From: Herbiconiux flava | GTDB taxonomy: Bacteria > Actinomycetota > Actinomycetes > Actinomycetales > Microbacteriaceae | Direction: 5' to 3' | Assembly: GCF_013409865.1 (NCBI RefSeq) | Contig: NZ_JACCBM010000001.1 | Location: 620,001-684,000, forward strand | Length of the DNA stretch: 64,000 nt | Shown: in pieces, positions 56,624 to 64,000 of the stretch | Numbering within the stretch: position 1 is the first letter of the stretch | Layout of the letters: each line of letters starts with the position of its first letter | Translations under genes and position numbers: made by a program | Notes under the pieces: generated by a model | Told to the model about the DNA's origin: nothing | The model's database searches: none | Seen by the model: the letters and a program-made list of their open reading frames with translations, nothing else

Positions 56624-57142
56624 ATGACGACTTCGACCACCACCCCCGACCAGACCACCTCCACCCAGACCACCGCGGTCATCCCCCTCGACGAGGCGGA
56701 GACCACCGGATCCGGCCCCACCGCCTCGGGCGCCACCGGTCACGCCGGCACGACGGGCGGCTACGCCGGTGCGACCGGCGGCTACGCCGGTGCCGGGCCG
56801 GCCACCGGGAACGGTGCGCCCGCCTTCCCCGGCCAGCCCGTCGCGGCGCAGCCGGCATCCGTTCTGCCCGCCCAGGCGCGCACCAACGTGCTGGGCATCA
56901 TCACCCTCGTGCTCGGCGTGCTCGGCTTCGGCCTCGTGCCGGTGATCACCGGGCACATCGCCCTGAACCAGATCAAGCGCACCGGCGAGGACGGACGCGG
57001 ACTCACGCTCGCCGGCCTCATCCTGGGCTATGTGACACTGGCCGGCTGGCTGCTCGTGGCGTTCTTCTGGGTCGCGGTCGCCGGCCTCGCCGTGATCGGT
57101 GCGGCCGCCGGCAGCGGCTACGGGTACGGGTACGGCTACTAG
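56624..57142 (+). CDS. DUF4190-domain membrane protein
   Basis: 172-residue protein with a Thr/Gly/Ala-rich disordered N-terminus (residues 1-90, with GGYAGATGGYAGA repeats), two membrane helices (LGIITLVLGVLGFGLVPVIT and GWLLVAFFWVAVAGL) joined by the DUF4190 signature GHIALNQIKRTGEDGRGLTL, and a Gly/Tyr tail (GYGYGYGY). TAGCGT lies 6 nt before the ATG. Function not established. Confidence 0.88.
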   Translation: MTTSTTTPDQTTSTQTTAVIPLDEAETTGSGPTASGATGHAGTTGGYAGATGGYAGAGPATGNGAPAFPGQPVAAQPASVLPAQARTNVLGIITLVLGVLGFGLVPVITGHIALNQIKRTGEDGRGLTLAGLILGYVTLAGWLLVAFFWVAVAGLAVIGAAAGSGYGYGYGY

Positions 57143-57202
57143 GCCGTCGGGTTCGGGCCGAGCCCGCGCCGCCTTAGACCGGGGCGGGGGAGCTGAGTCG
57201 GG

Positions 57203-59203
57203 TCAGACTCCTCCGCCCCCACCTCCTCCACCGCCGCCACCCGACGATCCACCGCCGCCCGAGAAGCCGCTCGAGCTGCTCGACGAGCTGCCCGAGTAGG
57301 CCGAGGCCGACGTGGAGCTGAGCGACGACAGGCTCGACGCGAACAGCGCCGCGTTGAAGGTGCTGCTGCCGCCGTACCAGTCGGGCTGGCTGCCGAGGCT
57401 CTCGTAGTAGGTGCCGAGCACCTTGGCCCACTCGGTCTCGAGGTTCAGCAGCACCGCGTAGGGCAGCAGCTTCTCGTAGAGCTTCACGACCTGGCCCCAG
57501 TCGGGCGCGTCGACGCCGGTGCGCAGGGCGCCCTCGGGGCTCTGCAGCACGCGGAACCGCTCCTCCTCGGCCCACTTCAGGTACATCTCGATGCCGGCGA
57601 CGTAGTCGCGCAGCTCGGCGCCCTTCTGCGTGAGGGGCGTGCGGAACGCGACGATCCCGGTGAACACCATCAGCACGAACAGCAGCGCGACCAGCAGGAA
57701 TGGCAGGCCGCCCCCGAGCCCCGCCTCGCCCGTGACGATGCCGGCCACGAAGCCCACCGCCGCGAGCACGATCGCTGCGATCAGCAGCAGCGAGCCGATG
57801 CCGGTCACGCTCCGGCCGAGATAGCCCTCGGTGCGGGCGCGCTTGCGGGTCTTCTGGAGCAGGGCGTAGATCGCCTTGGCGAGCTCCGCGTCCTTCTTCT
57901 TCAGCTCGCGCCAGCTGCCGGGCGCGAGACCCGGCCCGAACAGGGCAGCCGCCAGCTCGCGCTCGTGCGGGTTCAGGGGGTCGGCCGACTTCAGCTGCAG
58001 CCAGTACTGCGTCGACGGGCCGAACAGGCCCGGCTCACTCTGCTCGACGATCTGCAGCACCCGCCGCACGGCGTAGTCGACGAACGACGCGGCCGCGGCC
58101 CGGTTCGTGCGCTTGGTGACGACGGAGGCGATCAGCAGGTCCTCGCCGCGCGGCGGCGTGTACTCGGGCACGATCACCGGTCGGCCCTTCGCGTCACGGA
58201 GGCGCGTCAGCCGGTGCACCAGGGCGGCGATGGCCGTGGCGATCGCGAGCACCACCGCGACGAGCTGGATCCACCCCGACGGCGCCGAGAGGTAGCCGGT
58301 CTCGCGCTCGGTGAAGGTGTGGGGCGCGAAGGCGACGCCGATCGTGACGTTCTCACCGGCGGTGAGGTTCTGGGTGTCGGTGGTGAAGACGGCGGCGCCC
58401 TCGGCGATGGCCTCGTCGATCCCGACGGCGCCGCCGCTCCCGCTGCCGGTGTCACTACCCGTGTCGGTGCCGAACTCGGCGGTCGGGTCGCCCTGCGCCT
58501 CGACGATCTCGCACTGGGCCGTCGAGCCCTCCACCCCGACGAAGCAGCCGGTGTCGCCGGTCAGCGCGTCGACCAGCTCGGGGGCGACGACGGTCGTGGT
58601 GCGGTGCTCGGCGAAGGGCTGCTTCCACAGAGTGCCGTTGGTGTCCCAGTAGAACTCGTCGTCGTCGGTGTTCGCGAAGTAGGCCGTGACGTCGCGCTGG
58701 GTGTACGTGAGCACGTACGTCTGCTCGCCGTGCACGTAGTCGTCGCCGGCGATGGTGACAACGAGGTTCTCGTCGTCGTCCTCGGTCTCGTACTCGCGCG
58801 GGGTGCCGTCGCCGTCCGTCACCGAGACCAGCTCGAGGTCGGTCGGATGCCCCTGGTACACCCGCGGGATCGCCCGCTGGATGCCCCGGTTCTGATCGCT
58901 CTCGGGGAACTGCGCCACGAACGTCTCGGTGGTGCGCAGGGTCGAGTGGCCGGCGTCGTCCATGCCGAGGTCGTAGCGGGCGTCGAAGGAGTCGAACGTG
59001 AAGTCGTTGACGTCGCGGGGCACGGCGGCGAGCGCGGGCGCTTCCGCGGCGTCCGCCGGGGTGGCCGCCAGGATGGGGGCGGCGAGCGCCGCCACGGGCT
59101 GTGCTGCGGACAGGGAGGCGGCGGCCGCGGGGGTGGCCGCCAGGGCGGGGGCCGTGACGAGCAGGAGGGCGGCGAGCATCCGGAACCGGGCGAGCGTGCG
59201 CAT
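57203..59203 (-). CDS. DUF2207-domain membrane protein
   Basis: Large exported/membrane protein, 666 aa. Signal peptide, extracellular DUF2207 domain (TFDSFDARYDLGMDDAGHST, RTTETFVAQFPESDQNRGI), a membrane helix near residue 320, a cytosolic part, two more helices (LLLIAAIVLAAVGFVAGIVT and LPFLLVALLFVLMVFTGIVA) and a Ser/Gly-rich C-terminus ending in a Gly run. TAGGCT (complement of 59210-59215) is 6 nt before the ATG: leaderless. Role unknown; membrane-associated. Confidence 0.9.
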   Translation of the reverse strand: MRTLARFRMLAALLLVTAPALAATPAAAASLSAAQPVAALAAPILAATPADAAEAPALAAVPRDVNDFTFDSFDARYDLGMDDAGHSTLRTTETFVAQFPESDQNRGIQRAIPRVYQGHPTDLELVSVTDGDGTPREYETEDDDENLVVTIAGDDYVHGEQTYVLTYTQRDVTAYFANTDDDEFYWDTNGTLWKQPFAEHRTTTVVAPELVDALTGDTGCFVGVEGSTAQCEIVEAQGDPTAEFGTDTGSDTGSGSGGAVGIDEAIAEGAAVFTTDTQNLTAGENVTIGVAFAPHTFTERETGYLSAPSGWIQLVAVVLAIATAIAALVHRLTRLRDAKGRPVIVPEYTPPRGEDLLIASVVTKRTNRAAAASFVDYAVRRVLQIVEQSEPGLFGPSTQYWLQLKSADPLNPHERELAAALFGPGLAPGSWRELKKKDAELAKAIYALLQKTRKRARTEGYLGRSVTGIGSLLLIAAIVLAAVGFVAGIVTGEAGLGGGLPFLLVALLFVLMVFTGIVAFRTPLTQKGAELRDYVAGIEMYLKWAEEERFRVLQSPEGALRTGVDAPDWGQVVKLYEKLLPYAVLLNLETEWAKVLGTYYESLGSQPDWYGGSSTFNAALFASSLSSLSSTSASAYSGSSSSSSSGFSGGGGSSGGGGGGGGGGGV

Positions 59204-59266
59204 GCGCCCAGCCTACCCGGGGCGAGCAATCCTCAGCGGGCGGATTCTCTGCAGGAGGAGGGCCGG

Positions 59267-59950
59267 TCAGGGCACCAGCGAACCGGCCAGCGGCGAACCC
59301 GACGCCGTGCTGAAGAAGCACTGGAAGACGCGGTCGCCGGCATCCCACCCCTCGGCCGTCGCGGGGTACGAGGCCTGCCAGCGCAGGTCGGCCACGTCGG
59401 GGGCGGCTGCGGTGTTCACCGCGGTGGGCGCGGTGCAGAGCAGGTTGAGCCGCGACGCCAGCGCAGCCTCGCCCGGGTAGGGCGTGCCGGCGGCCTCGGG
59501 GAAGAGCCCGCGCAGGGTGAGCTGCGCCGGATGCTCGGCGGCGCAGTCGACCACGGTGAACGTCTCGGCCCAGGGCGAGGCGTAGGCGCCGAGGCACTCT
59601 CCGCCGAAGAGCTCGGTGAACGGATGCTCGCCGGGCGCCGCCGGAGCGGTGGGCGCGGGCGGCAGCGCACCGACGGTCGGGTCGGGCCGAACATCCGGCA
59701 CCCCGCTCGCGCTCGGCGCGGCCGTCTCGCTCGCGACCGCCGTCTCGCTCGGCACAGCCGTCGCGGCTTCGCCCGCTCCCACGCCGGCGCCGCTCGTCGC
59801 GCCTTCGCCCTCGTCGCCCGCCCCGCCTCCCTGCCCGCCGCCCTGCCCGGCCCGCAGCCCGAGCACGAACAGCACCACGACCACCACCGCCGCGAGCAGC
59901 ACCCCACCCAGCACCATCAGGCGGGTGCGGCGGCTGCTCGTCGGCGCCAT
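59267..59950 (-). CDS. Septum-formation family protein
   Basis: Membrane-anchored 227-residue protein: a short cytosolic N-terminus, one helix (LMVLGGVLLAAVVVVVLFVL), a long Gly/Ala/Pro linker and an extracellular Cys-containing domain (FTELFGGECLGAYASPWAET, FTVVDCAAEHPAQLTLRG, GWDAGDRVFQCFF) like the actinobacterial septum-formation family. Four Cys could make two disulfides. It starts 3 bp after pyrE and is cotranscribed with it. Confidence 0.82.
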   Translation of the reverse strand: MAPTSSRRTRLMVLGGVLLAAVVVVVLFVLGLRAGQGGGQGGGAGDEGEGATSGAGVGAGEAATAVPSETAVASETAAPSASGVPDVRPDPTVGALPPAPTAPAAPGEHPFTELFGGECLGAYASPWAETFTVVDCAAEHPAQLTLRGLFPEAAGTPYPGEAALASRLNLLCTAPTAVNTAAAPDVADLRWQASYPATAEGWDAGDRVFQCFFSTASGSPLAGSLVP

Positions 59951-59953
59951 CGG

Positions 59954-60502
59954 CTACTCCAGCCCGAGGTCGCTCAGGCCGATCGCGTAGTGGTACGGGT
60001 AGCCGGCCTCTTCGATGCGCTCGCCGGCACCGGTATTGCGGTCGACGACCACGGCGACGCCCGCGATGATCGCGCCGGCCTTCTCAAGGGCCGTGATGGC
60101 GGCGAGGGGAGATCCGCCGGTGGTCGAGGTGTCCTCGAGCACGATCACGCGCTTGCCGGCGACGTCGGGGCCCTCGACCTGGCGGCCGCGGCCGTGGTCC
60201 TTCGGCTCCTTGCGCACGACGAAGGCGTCGTACTCGAGGCCGCGCAGGGCGCCCTGATGCAGCACGGCCGAGGCGATCGGGTCGGCGCCCATCGTCAGCC
60301 CGCCGACGGCGGCCACGTCGTGAATCGGCGCGATCAGGTCGAGCATCACCTGCCCGATCAGCGGCGCGACGCGGTGGTCGAGCGACACCTTGCGCAGGTC
60401 GACGTAGTAGCTCGCCTTCTTGCCGCTGGTGAGGGTGAAGTCGCCGTGGAACACGGCATCGGCCTTGATGTACTCGATGAGTCTGCTGCGCGCGTCGGTC
60501 AC
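59954..60502 (-). CDS. pyrE: Orotate phosphoribosyltransferase
   Basis: Pyrimidine-synthesis enzyme of 182 residues joining orotate and PRPP. GDFTLTSGKKASYYVDLRKV and VVRKEPKDHGRGRQVEG are substrate loops, and VIVLEDTSTTGGSPLAAITA is the PRPP motif. TAGGCT (complement of 60509-60514) lies 6 nt before the GTG start, indicating a leaderless mRNA. It is the first gene of a pair with the septum-formation gene. Confidence 0.96.
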   Translation of the reverse strand: MTDARSRLIEYIKADAVFHGDFTLTSGKKASYYVDLRKVSLDHRVAPLIGQVMLDLIAPIHDVAAVGGLTMGADPIASAVLHQGALRGLEYDAFVVRKEPKDHGRGRQVEGPDVAGKRVIVLEDTSTTGGSPLAAITALEKAGAIIAGVAVVVDRNTGAGERIEEAGYPYHYAIGLSDLGLE

Positions 60503-60520
60503 CCGCCCAGCCTACCGAGC

Positions 60521-60552
60521 GGGCCGCCGGCCGCGCGCCCGCCGGCCGGCCC
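60521..60552. terminator. GC-rich hairpin between the NAD(P)-binding gene and pyrE
   Basis: GGGCCGCCGGCC (60521-60532) can pair with GCCGGCCGGCCC (60541-60552) with one bulge. A second small stem (GTGCGC, GCGCAC at 60553-60580) follows. No T-run, so the terminator call is tentative. Confidence 0.35.
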
Positions 60553-60599
60553 GTGCGCTTGCCGCCGAGGCTTCGCGCACGCGAGGCGGGTGCCGAGGC

Positions 60600-61505
60600 C
60601 TAGACGGGGTCGGCGCCCGGCTGGGGTGCGCGGGCGCCCTCGAGGAGGGTGCGGAGGGAGAGGGGCGGGTGGCCCGTGAGGCGTTCGACGTCGGGCGTGG
60701 TACGGGCGAGTTCGCCGGTCGCGATCGCGGTGTAGGTGCTGACCCAGGCGTCGAGCTGCCACGGCGGCGCCCCGTAGGAGGCGCGGGAGGCGTAGGCCTC
60801 GTCGATCGTCTCGTCGTGGAAGACCACGGGTCCGCGTCCGCCGAGCTCCGAGACGAGGCCGGCGACCTCGGCGAGGGTCAGCGCCTCGGGGCCGGTGAGC
60901 TCGTAGACCGCATCGACGTGGGGCGAGATCGGCCCGTCCCGCAGCACGTCGCGAAGCACCGCCACCGCCGAGTCGGCCACGTCGGCCCGCGCCACCGCCG
61001 CGACCCGCCCGTCCCGCGCCGGCCCGCGGATGACACCGTCCTCCCCCGCCAGGTACGGCAGGAAGTCGGCGTAGAAGTTGTCGCGCAGCGCGGTGAAGCC
61101 GAGGCCCGACGCGCGCAGCAGCTCCTCGGTGGCGAAGTGGTCCCGCCCGAGGGTGAACACCGCGTCGGGCGCGGCCCCGAAGAACGAGGTGTAGACGAGG
61201 TGACGAACTCCGGATGCCCGTGCCGCCTCGATGAACGCGGCGTGCTCCGCGACCCGGTCCGCGCTCTCGGCGGCCGAGACCATGAAGGCCAGCTCGACCC
61301 CCTCGAGCGCACGCCGCACCGCGTCCGTGTCGCGGTAGGACGCCTCGGCGACCTCGACCGGCGCGCCGCCCTCGAAGCGCGGTGCCCGGGAGGCGTCGCG
61401 CACGACGAGGCGCAGCGGGATGCCCGCGGCGTGCAGCTGCTCGGCGACGCGTCCGCCGACGGCACCGGTCGCGCCCGTGACGGCGACGGGAGTGGAAGAG
61501 GTCAT
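60600..61505 (-). CDS. NmrA-like NAD(P)-binding protein
   Basis: Rossmann-fold atypical SDR/NmrA protein, 301 aa. VAVTGATGAVGGRVAEQLHA is the nucleotide loop, RHLVYTSFFGA follows, and the active-site Tyr/Lys pair of classical SDRs is not evident. ALRDNFYADFLPYL and DVADSAVAVLRDVL match the NAD(P)H-binding group. GGAGGA lies 8 nt upstream of the ATG. It follows the BrkB gene by 3 bp. Substrate unknown; could sense redox state as in NmrA or HSCARG-type proteins. Confidence 0.82.
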   Translation of the reverse strand: MTSSTPVAVTGATGAVGGRVAEQLHAAGIPLRLVVRDASRAPRFEGGAPVEVAEASYRDTDAVRRALEGVELAFMVSAAESADRVAEHAAFIEAARASGVRHLVYTSFFGAAPDAVFTLGRDHFATEELLRASGLGFTALRDNFYADFLPYLAGEDGVIRGPARDGRVAAVARADVADSAVAVLRDVLRDGPISPHVDAVYELTGPEALTLAEVAGLVSELGGRGPVVFHDETIDEAYASRASYGAPPWQLDAWVSTYTAIATGELARTTPDVERLTGHPPLSLRTLLEGARAPQPGADPV

Positions 61506-61508
61506 GCC

Positions 61509-62681
61509 CTAATCCTCCGCCCCGGGAGCCCGCCCGGGCGACAGCGCGGCCGTGGGGCGCAGAGACTCGAGCGAGCGCAGCTCCTCGAGCGCGGCGTCTC
61601 GGCGCCAGCGCGCGGCCGCCCGGCGCCACCAGCCCGCCGCGTCGAGTTCGCGCTGCGCGTCGCGCAGGCGCACCTCGGCGGCGATCAGCAGCGCCTCGTG
61701 CTCGAGGGCCGCCCTCTCGGCGGCGCTCGGCTCGTAGAGGGTGCCGCCGTGGTCCTCGGTGGCTACGGCGATCCAGGCGGCCGCGACGAGCGTGACCACG
61801 CTGGTCAGCCGGAACCAGAGCAGCAGAGCGATGAACACCACGAAGGTGGAGAGGAGGGGGTTGCGGCTCGCACCACCGAGCAGAGTGCTGCCGAGGAGCT
61901 GCAGGCCGAGCAGGGCGGCTCCGCCGAGGAGGGTGCCGCCGAGCATCCGTCGCAGTGTCAGTCGGGCGTCGGCCAGGAAGCGGAAGAGCACGCCGAGGGC
62001 CGCCGCGTCGATGAGGTAGACGACCAGCAGGCTGACCGCCGTGACGAGGGGGCGCGACCAGTCGCGGAAGCCCATGCCGAGGAAGGAGGTGAACCAGTCC
62101 AGCGCCGAGGTGCTCACGACGCTGAGGAACGCCGCCGCGAACAGCACGAGCCCGATCACGAGGGAGACGACGAGGTCGCGCGCCTTGAGCAGGAGGTAGG
62201 AGCGGGAGTCGCGGGGCATGCCGAAGATGGTGCGCACGGCGATGCGGGAGTAAGTGATCCAGCCGATGGCCGTCCAGATCAGCACGGGCAGGGCGAGCAC
62301 GCCGGTGATGGTGAGGAGCGACGTGCTCGAGGTGGCGATCATCGAGAGGTCGGCGGGCGAGATGATGCCCTTCTCGCCGATCAGGCGGGGCACGTAGGTG
62401 TTGATCAGGACGACGAGGGCGTCCATCGTCTCGGGCGACTGCACCAGCCAGATGCCGGCGCCCGCGAAGACGAGGTAGACCGCGGCGAACACCGCGAACA
62501 GGGCCTGGTAGCTCATGCCCGAGGAGAGCAGGAAGCCGTTGCCCGCGAGGAAGCGGCGCCAGACCCGGGTGGGGAAGAGCGCGAGGGTCTGCTGGGTGAC
62601 ACTGGTGACGCGCTCGAGGGGCTGCTCGAAGCGCTGCTCGAGGCGGGTGCGGAGGGTCTCGTCGTCGCCCCGGCCCGCCAT
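61509..62681 (-). CDS. YihY/BrkB-family membrane protein
   Basis: Integral membrane protein of 390 residues with about six helices, of the YihY/BrkB (previously mislabelled RNase BN) family. SSGMSYQALFAVFAAVYLVF, VLIWTAIGWITYSRIAVRTI and RFLADARLTLRRMLGGTLLG are characteristic. A cytosolic C-terminal helical tail of about 70 residues is Arg/Ala-rich. TAGGCT (complement of 62688-62693) is 6 nt before the ATG. Function not known. Confidence 0.92.
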   Translation of the reverse strand: MAGRGDDETLRTRLEQRFEQPLERVTSVTQQTLALFPTRVWRRFLAGNGFLLSSGMSYQALFAVFAAVYLVFAGAGIWLVQSPETMDALVVLINTYVPRLIGEKGIISPADLSMIATSSTSLLTITGVLALPVLIWTAIGWITYSRIAVRTIFGMPRDSRSYLLLKARDLVVSLVIGLVLFAAAFLSVVSTSALDWFTSFLGMGFRDWSRPLVTAVSLLVVYLIDAAALGVLFRFLADARLTLRRMLGGTLLGGAALLGLQLLGSTLLGGASRNPLLSTFVVFIALLLWFRLTSVVTLVAAAWIAVATEDHGGTLYEPSAAERAALEHEALLIAAEVRLRDAQRELDAAGWWRRAAARWRRDAALEELRSLESLRPTAALSPGRAPGAED

Positions 62682-62735
62682 GCCGCCAGCCTACGCGCCG
62701 CCGGCCTGGTCACCGGCGGGCGGTAGCGTGGAGGC

Positions 62736-63590
62736 ATGCGTGTTGCGACCTGGAACGTGAACTCGATCCGAGCCCGAGTGGGCCGCGTCGTCGACTGGCT
62801 GGTGCGGGAGGACGTCGACGTGCTCGCCATGCAGGAGATCAAGTGCAAGGAGTCGCAGTTCCCGTTCGAGGCCTTCCAGGAGGCGGGCTACGACGTCGTG
62901 CTGCACGGCCTGAACCAGTGGAACGGCGTCGCCTTCGCGAGCCGTCTGCCGATGGAGGACGTGGCGAACACCTTCACCGGCATGCCCGGCTTCGGCAAGG
63001 AGCTCGCCGACGGTTCGCTGCCACAGGAGGCGCGGGCGCTCGGCGTGACGGTCGACGGAGTGCGCCTGTGGAGCCTCTACGTGCCCAACGGCCGCGCCCT
63101 CGGCGACCCGCACTACGAGTACAAGCTGACCTGGCTCCGCGAGCTGGCCACGCAGACGGCCGCCTGGATGTCGGCGCACCCGACGCAGCCGCTCGCCCTG
63201 ATGGGCGACTGGAACATCGCGCCCCTCGACAGCGACGTGTGGGACATCGGCGTCTTCGCCGAGTCGACCCACGTCTCCGTGCCCGAGCGCGCCGCCTTCG
63301 CCGAGTTCGAGCGCATCGGCCTCGCCGACGTCGTGCGCCCGCTGGTGCCCACCGGCTACACCTACTGGGACTACAAGCAGCTGCGCTTCCCGCGCAACGA
63401 GGGCATGCGCATCGACTTCGTGATGGGCTCGCAACCGTTCGCCGACCTGGTGACGGATGCGCGGATCGACCGCAACGAGCGGAAGGGCGATGCGCCCTCC
63501 GACCACGTGCCCGTCGTGGTCGACCTCGACCTCGACCTCTCGGCCGAGCTGGCGACCGATGACGACGACCGGCCGATGATCTTCGGCTGA
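62736..63590 (+). CDS. xth: Exodeoxyribonuclease III
   Basis: AP endonuclease/3'-5' exonuclease for base-excision repair, 284 aa. VATWNVNSIRARV, AMQEIKCKESQFP (metal Glu), SLYVPNGRA, and LMGDWNIAPLDSDVWD (catalytic Asp/Asn) are typical; DYKQLRFPRNEGMRIDFVMG and SDHVPVVVDL (catalytic His) close the fold. TAGCGT (62724-62729) lies 6 nt before the ATG, leaderless-like. Divergent from BrkB. Confidence 0.95.
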   Translation: MRVATWNVNSIRARVGRVVDWLVREDVDVLAMQEIKCKESQFPFEAFQEAGYDVVLHGLNQWNGVAFASRLPMEDVANTFTGMPGFGKELADGSLPQEARALGVTVDGVRLWSLYVPNGRALGDPHYEYKLTWLRELATQTAAWMSAHPTQPLALMGDWNIAPLDSDVWDIGVFAESTHVSVPERAAFAEFERIGLADVVRPLVPTGYTYWDYKQLRFPRNEGMRIDFVMGSQPFADLVTDARIDRNERKGDAPSDHVPVVVDLDLDLSAELATDDDDRPMIFG

Positions 63591-63612
63591 AATCGCGACA
63601 TAGAGTGAGCCC

Positions 63613-64000
63613 ATGAGTTCACCCACGGTCGGCGCCGGGTCGCCGCTTGTGCCCGGGCAGCCGTGGCCCGACGCACCGCCGCCCCCGAGCCGGCTGCGGC
63701 GGTGGCTCACCGACGGTCTGCAGGACACGGCGGGCCGGCATCCGGGGCCCGGGGCGTCCAAGCCCGAGAAGACCCACTCGTGGTGGCGCGTGATGTGCCT
63801 CACCGGCGTCGACTACTTCTCGACGCTCGGCTACCAGCCCGCGATCGCCGCGCTGGCCGCCGGGCTGCTCAGCCCGATCGCCACCATCGTGCTGGTGCTG
63901 GTGACCCTGCTCGGCGCTCTGCCGGTCTACCGGCGGGTGGCCCGCGAGAGCTTCAAGGGCGAGGGCTCGATCGCCATGCTCGAACGGCTGCTGCCCTGGT
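63613..64000 (+). CDS. APC-family permease (partial, cut by window end)
   Basis: The first 129 residues of a membrane transporter: a Pro-rich cytosolic start, then [20 protein letters not shown] and [20 protein letters not shown], an entry pattern of actinobacterial amino-acid/polyamine/organocation permeases. TAGAGT (63601-63606) is 6 nt before the ATG. The reading frame is open at the right edge of the window. Substrate not determinable. Confidence 0.8.
   Translation, partial: MSSPTVGAGSPLVPGQPWPDAPPPPSRLRRWLTDGLQDTAGRHPGPGASKPEKTHSWWRVMCLTGVDYFSTLGYQPAIAALAAGLLSPIATIVLVLVTLLGALPVYRRVARESFKGEGSIAMLERLLPW

Noticed and set aside
1..64000. Mobile elements, phage genes, tRNA or rRNA genes
   Set aside because: No transposase, integrase, phage structural gene, target-site duplication, or cloverleaf/rRNA sequence was recognised on either strand; a tRNAscan and HMM search would be decisive.

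Overview
The window is a 64 kb stretch of very high-GC DNA with tightly packed genes, ATGA/GTGA gene overlaps, frequent GTG starts and actinobacterial protein families (SufS/NadABC/NrtR cluster, LytR-CpsA-Psr protein, septum-formation protein, DUF2207 and DUF4190 proteins, LAxTG-type cell-wall anchor). Together with the very frequent word GGATGC/GCATCC and several small protein families I associate with Microbacteriaceae, this points to a chromosomal segment of a Microbacteriaceae-type actinobacterium. The genus cannot be fixed from the sequence alone. I see no rRNA, tRNA, insertion sequence, prophage or CRISPR array.

Layout. 0.06-6 kb: a wall-anchored SGNH esterase, an Lrp regulator divergent from an aminotransferase/YitT pair, an SseB-like protein and an MntR-type regulator. 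6-15 kb: an unusual flavin-monooxygenase neighbourhood, with a flavin reductase, an FMN reductase, an orphan substrate-binding lipoprotein, an MFS carrier, a GntR/UTRA regulator, an NtaA/SnaA-type and a RutA-type luciferase-like monooxygenase, and a large divergent asparaginase-fold protein whose catalytic Thr-Asp pair is replaced. 15-28 kb: a sugar-uptake and hydrolysis locus (DUF5107-TPR protein, AraC regulator, two ABC permeases, binding lipoprotein, GH35 beta-galactosidase, aldose epimerase, aldo/keto reductase), tied together by a 13-bp inverted operator-like sequence. 28-30 kb: two convergent MmyB-like XRE regulators that share a CTAG stop. 30-36.6 kb: pyridoxal kinase, then an nrtR-nadA-nadB-nadC-cysteine desulfurase operon in which every junction is a 4-nt overlap. 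36.8-42.4 kb: Fic protein, aldo/keto reductase, a tandem pair of about 100-aa paralogues, a NagD-type HAD hydrolase, a lipoprotein and a cassette of three small orphan proteins. 42.5-48.3 kb: amine oxidase plus aldehyde dehydrogenase (amine catabolism), divergent from an amidohydrolase, then an aldo/keto reductase. 48.3-54 kb: MFS/GntR divergent pair and an RHH regulator-DUF4097-ABC exporter operon with a conspicuous palindromic operator. 54-64 kb: FusB-like zinc protein, small membrane protein, LCP ligase, DUF4190 and DUF2207 membrane proteins, septum-formation protein, pyrE, NAD(P)-binding protein, BrkB membrane protein, exonuclease III and the start of an APC permease cut by the window edge.

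Two genome-style signals run through the window. First, many genes have TAnnnT centred about 10 nt before the start codon with no Shine-Dalgarno sequence, as expected for leaderless mRNAs. Second, short tandem arrays (8, about 15, 30, 30 and 34 bp units) sit at or just after stop codons. The most novel-looking items are the 6-15 kb monooxygenase/asparaginase-fold cluster, the 41.3-42.4 kb small-protein cassette, the AraC and RHH operator systems, and the 3'-end tandem arrays.
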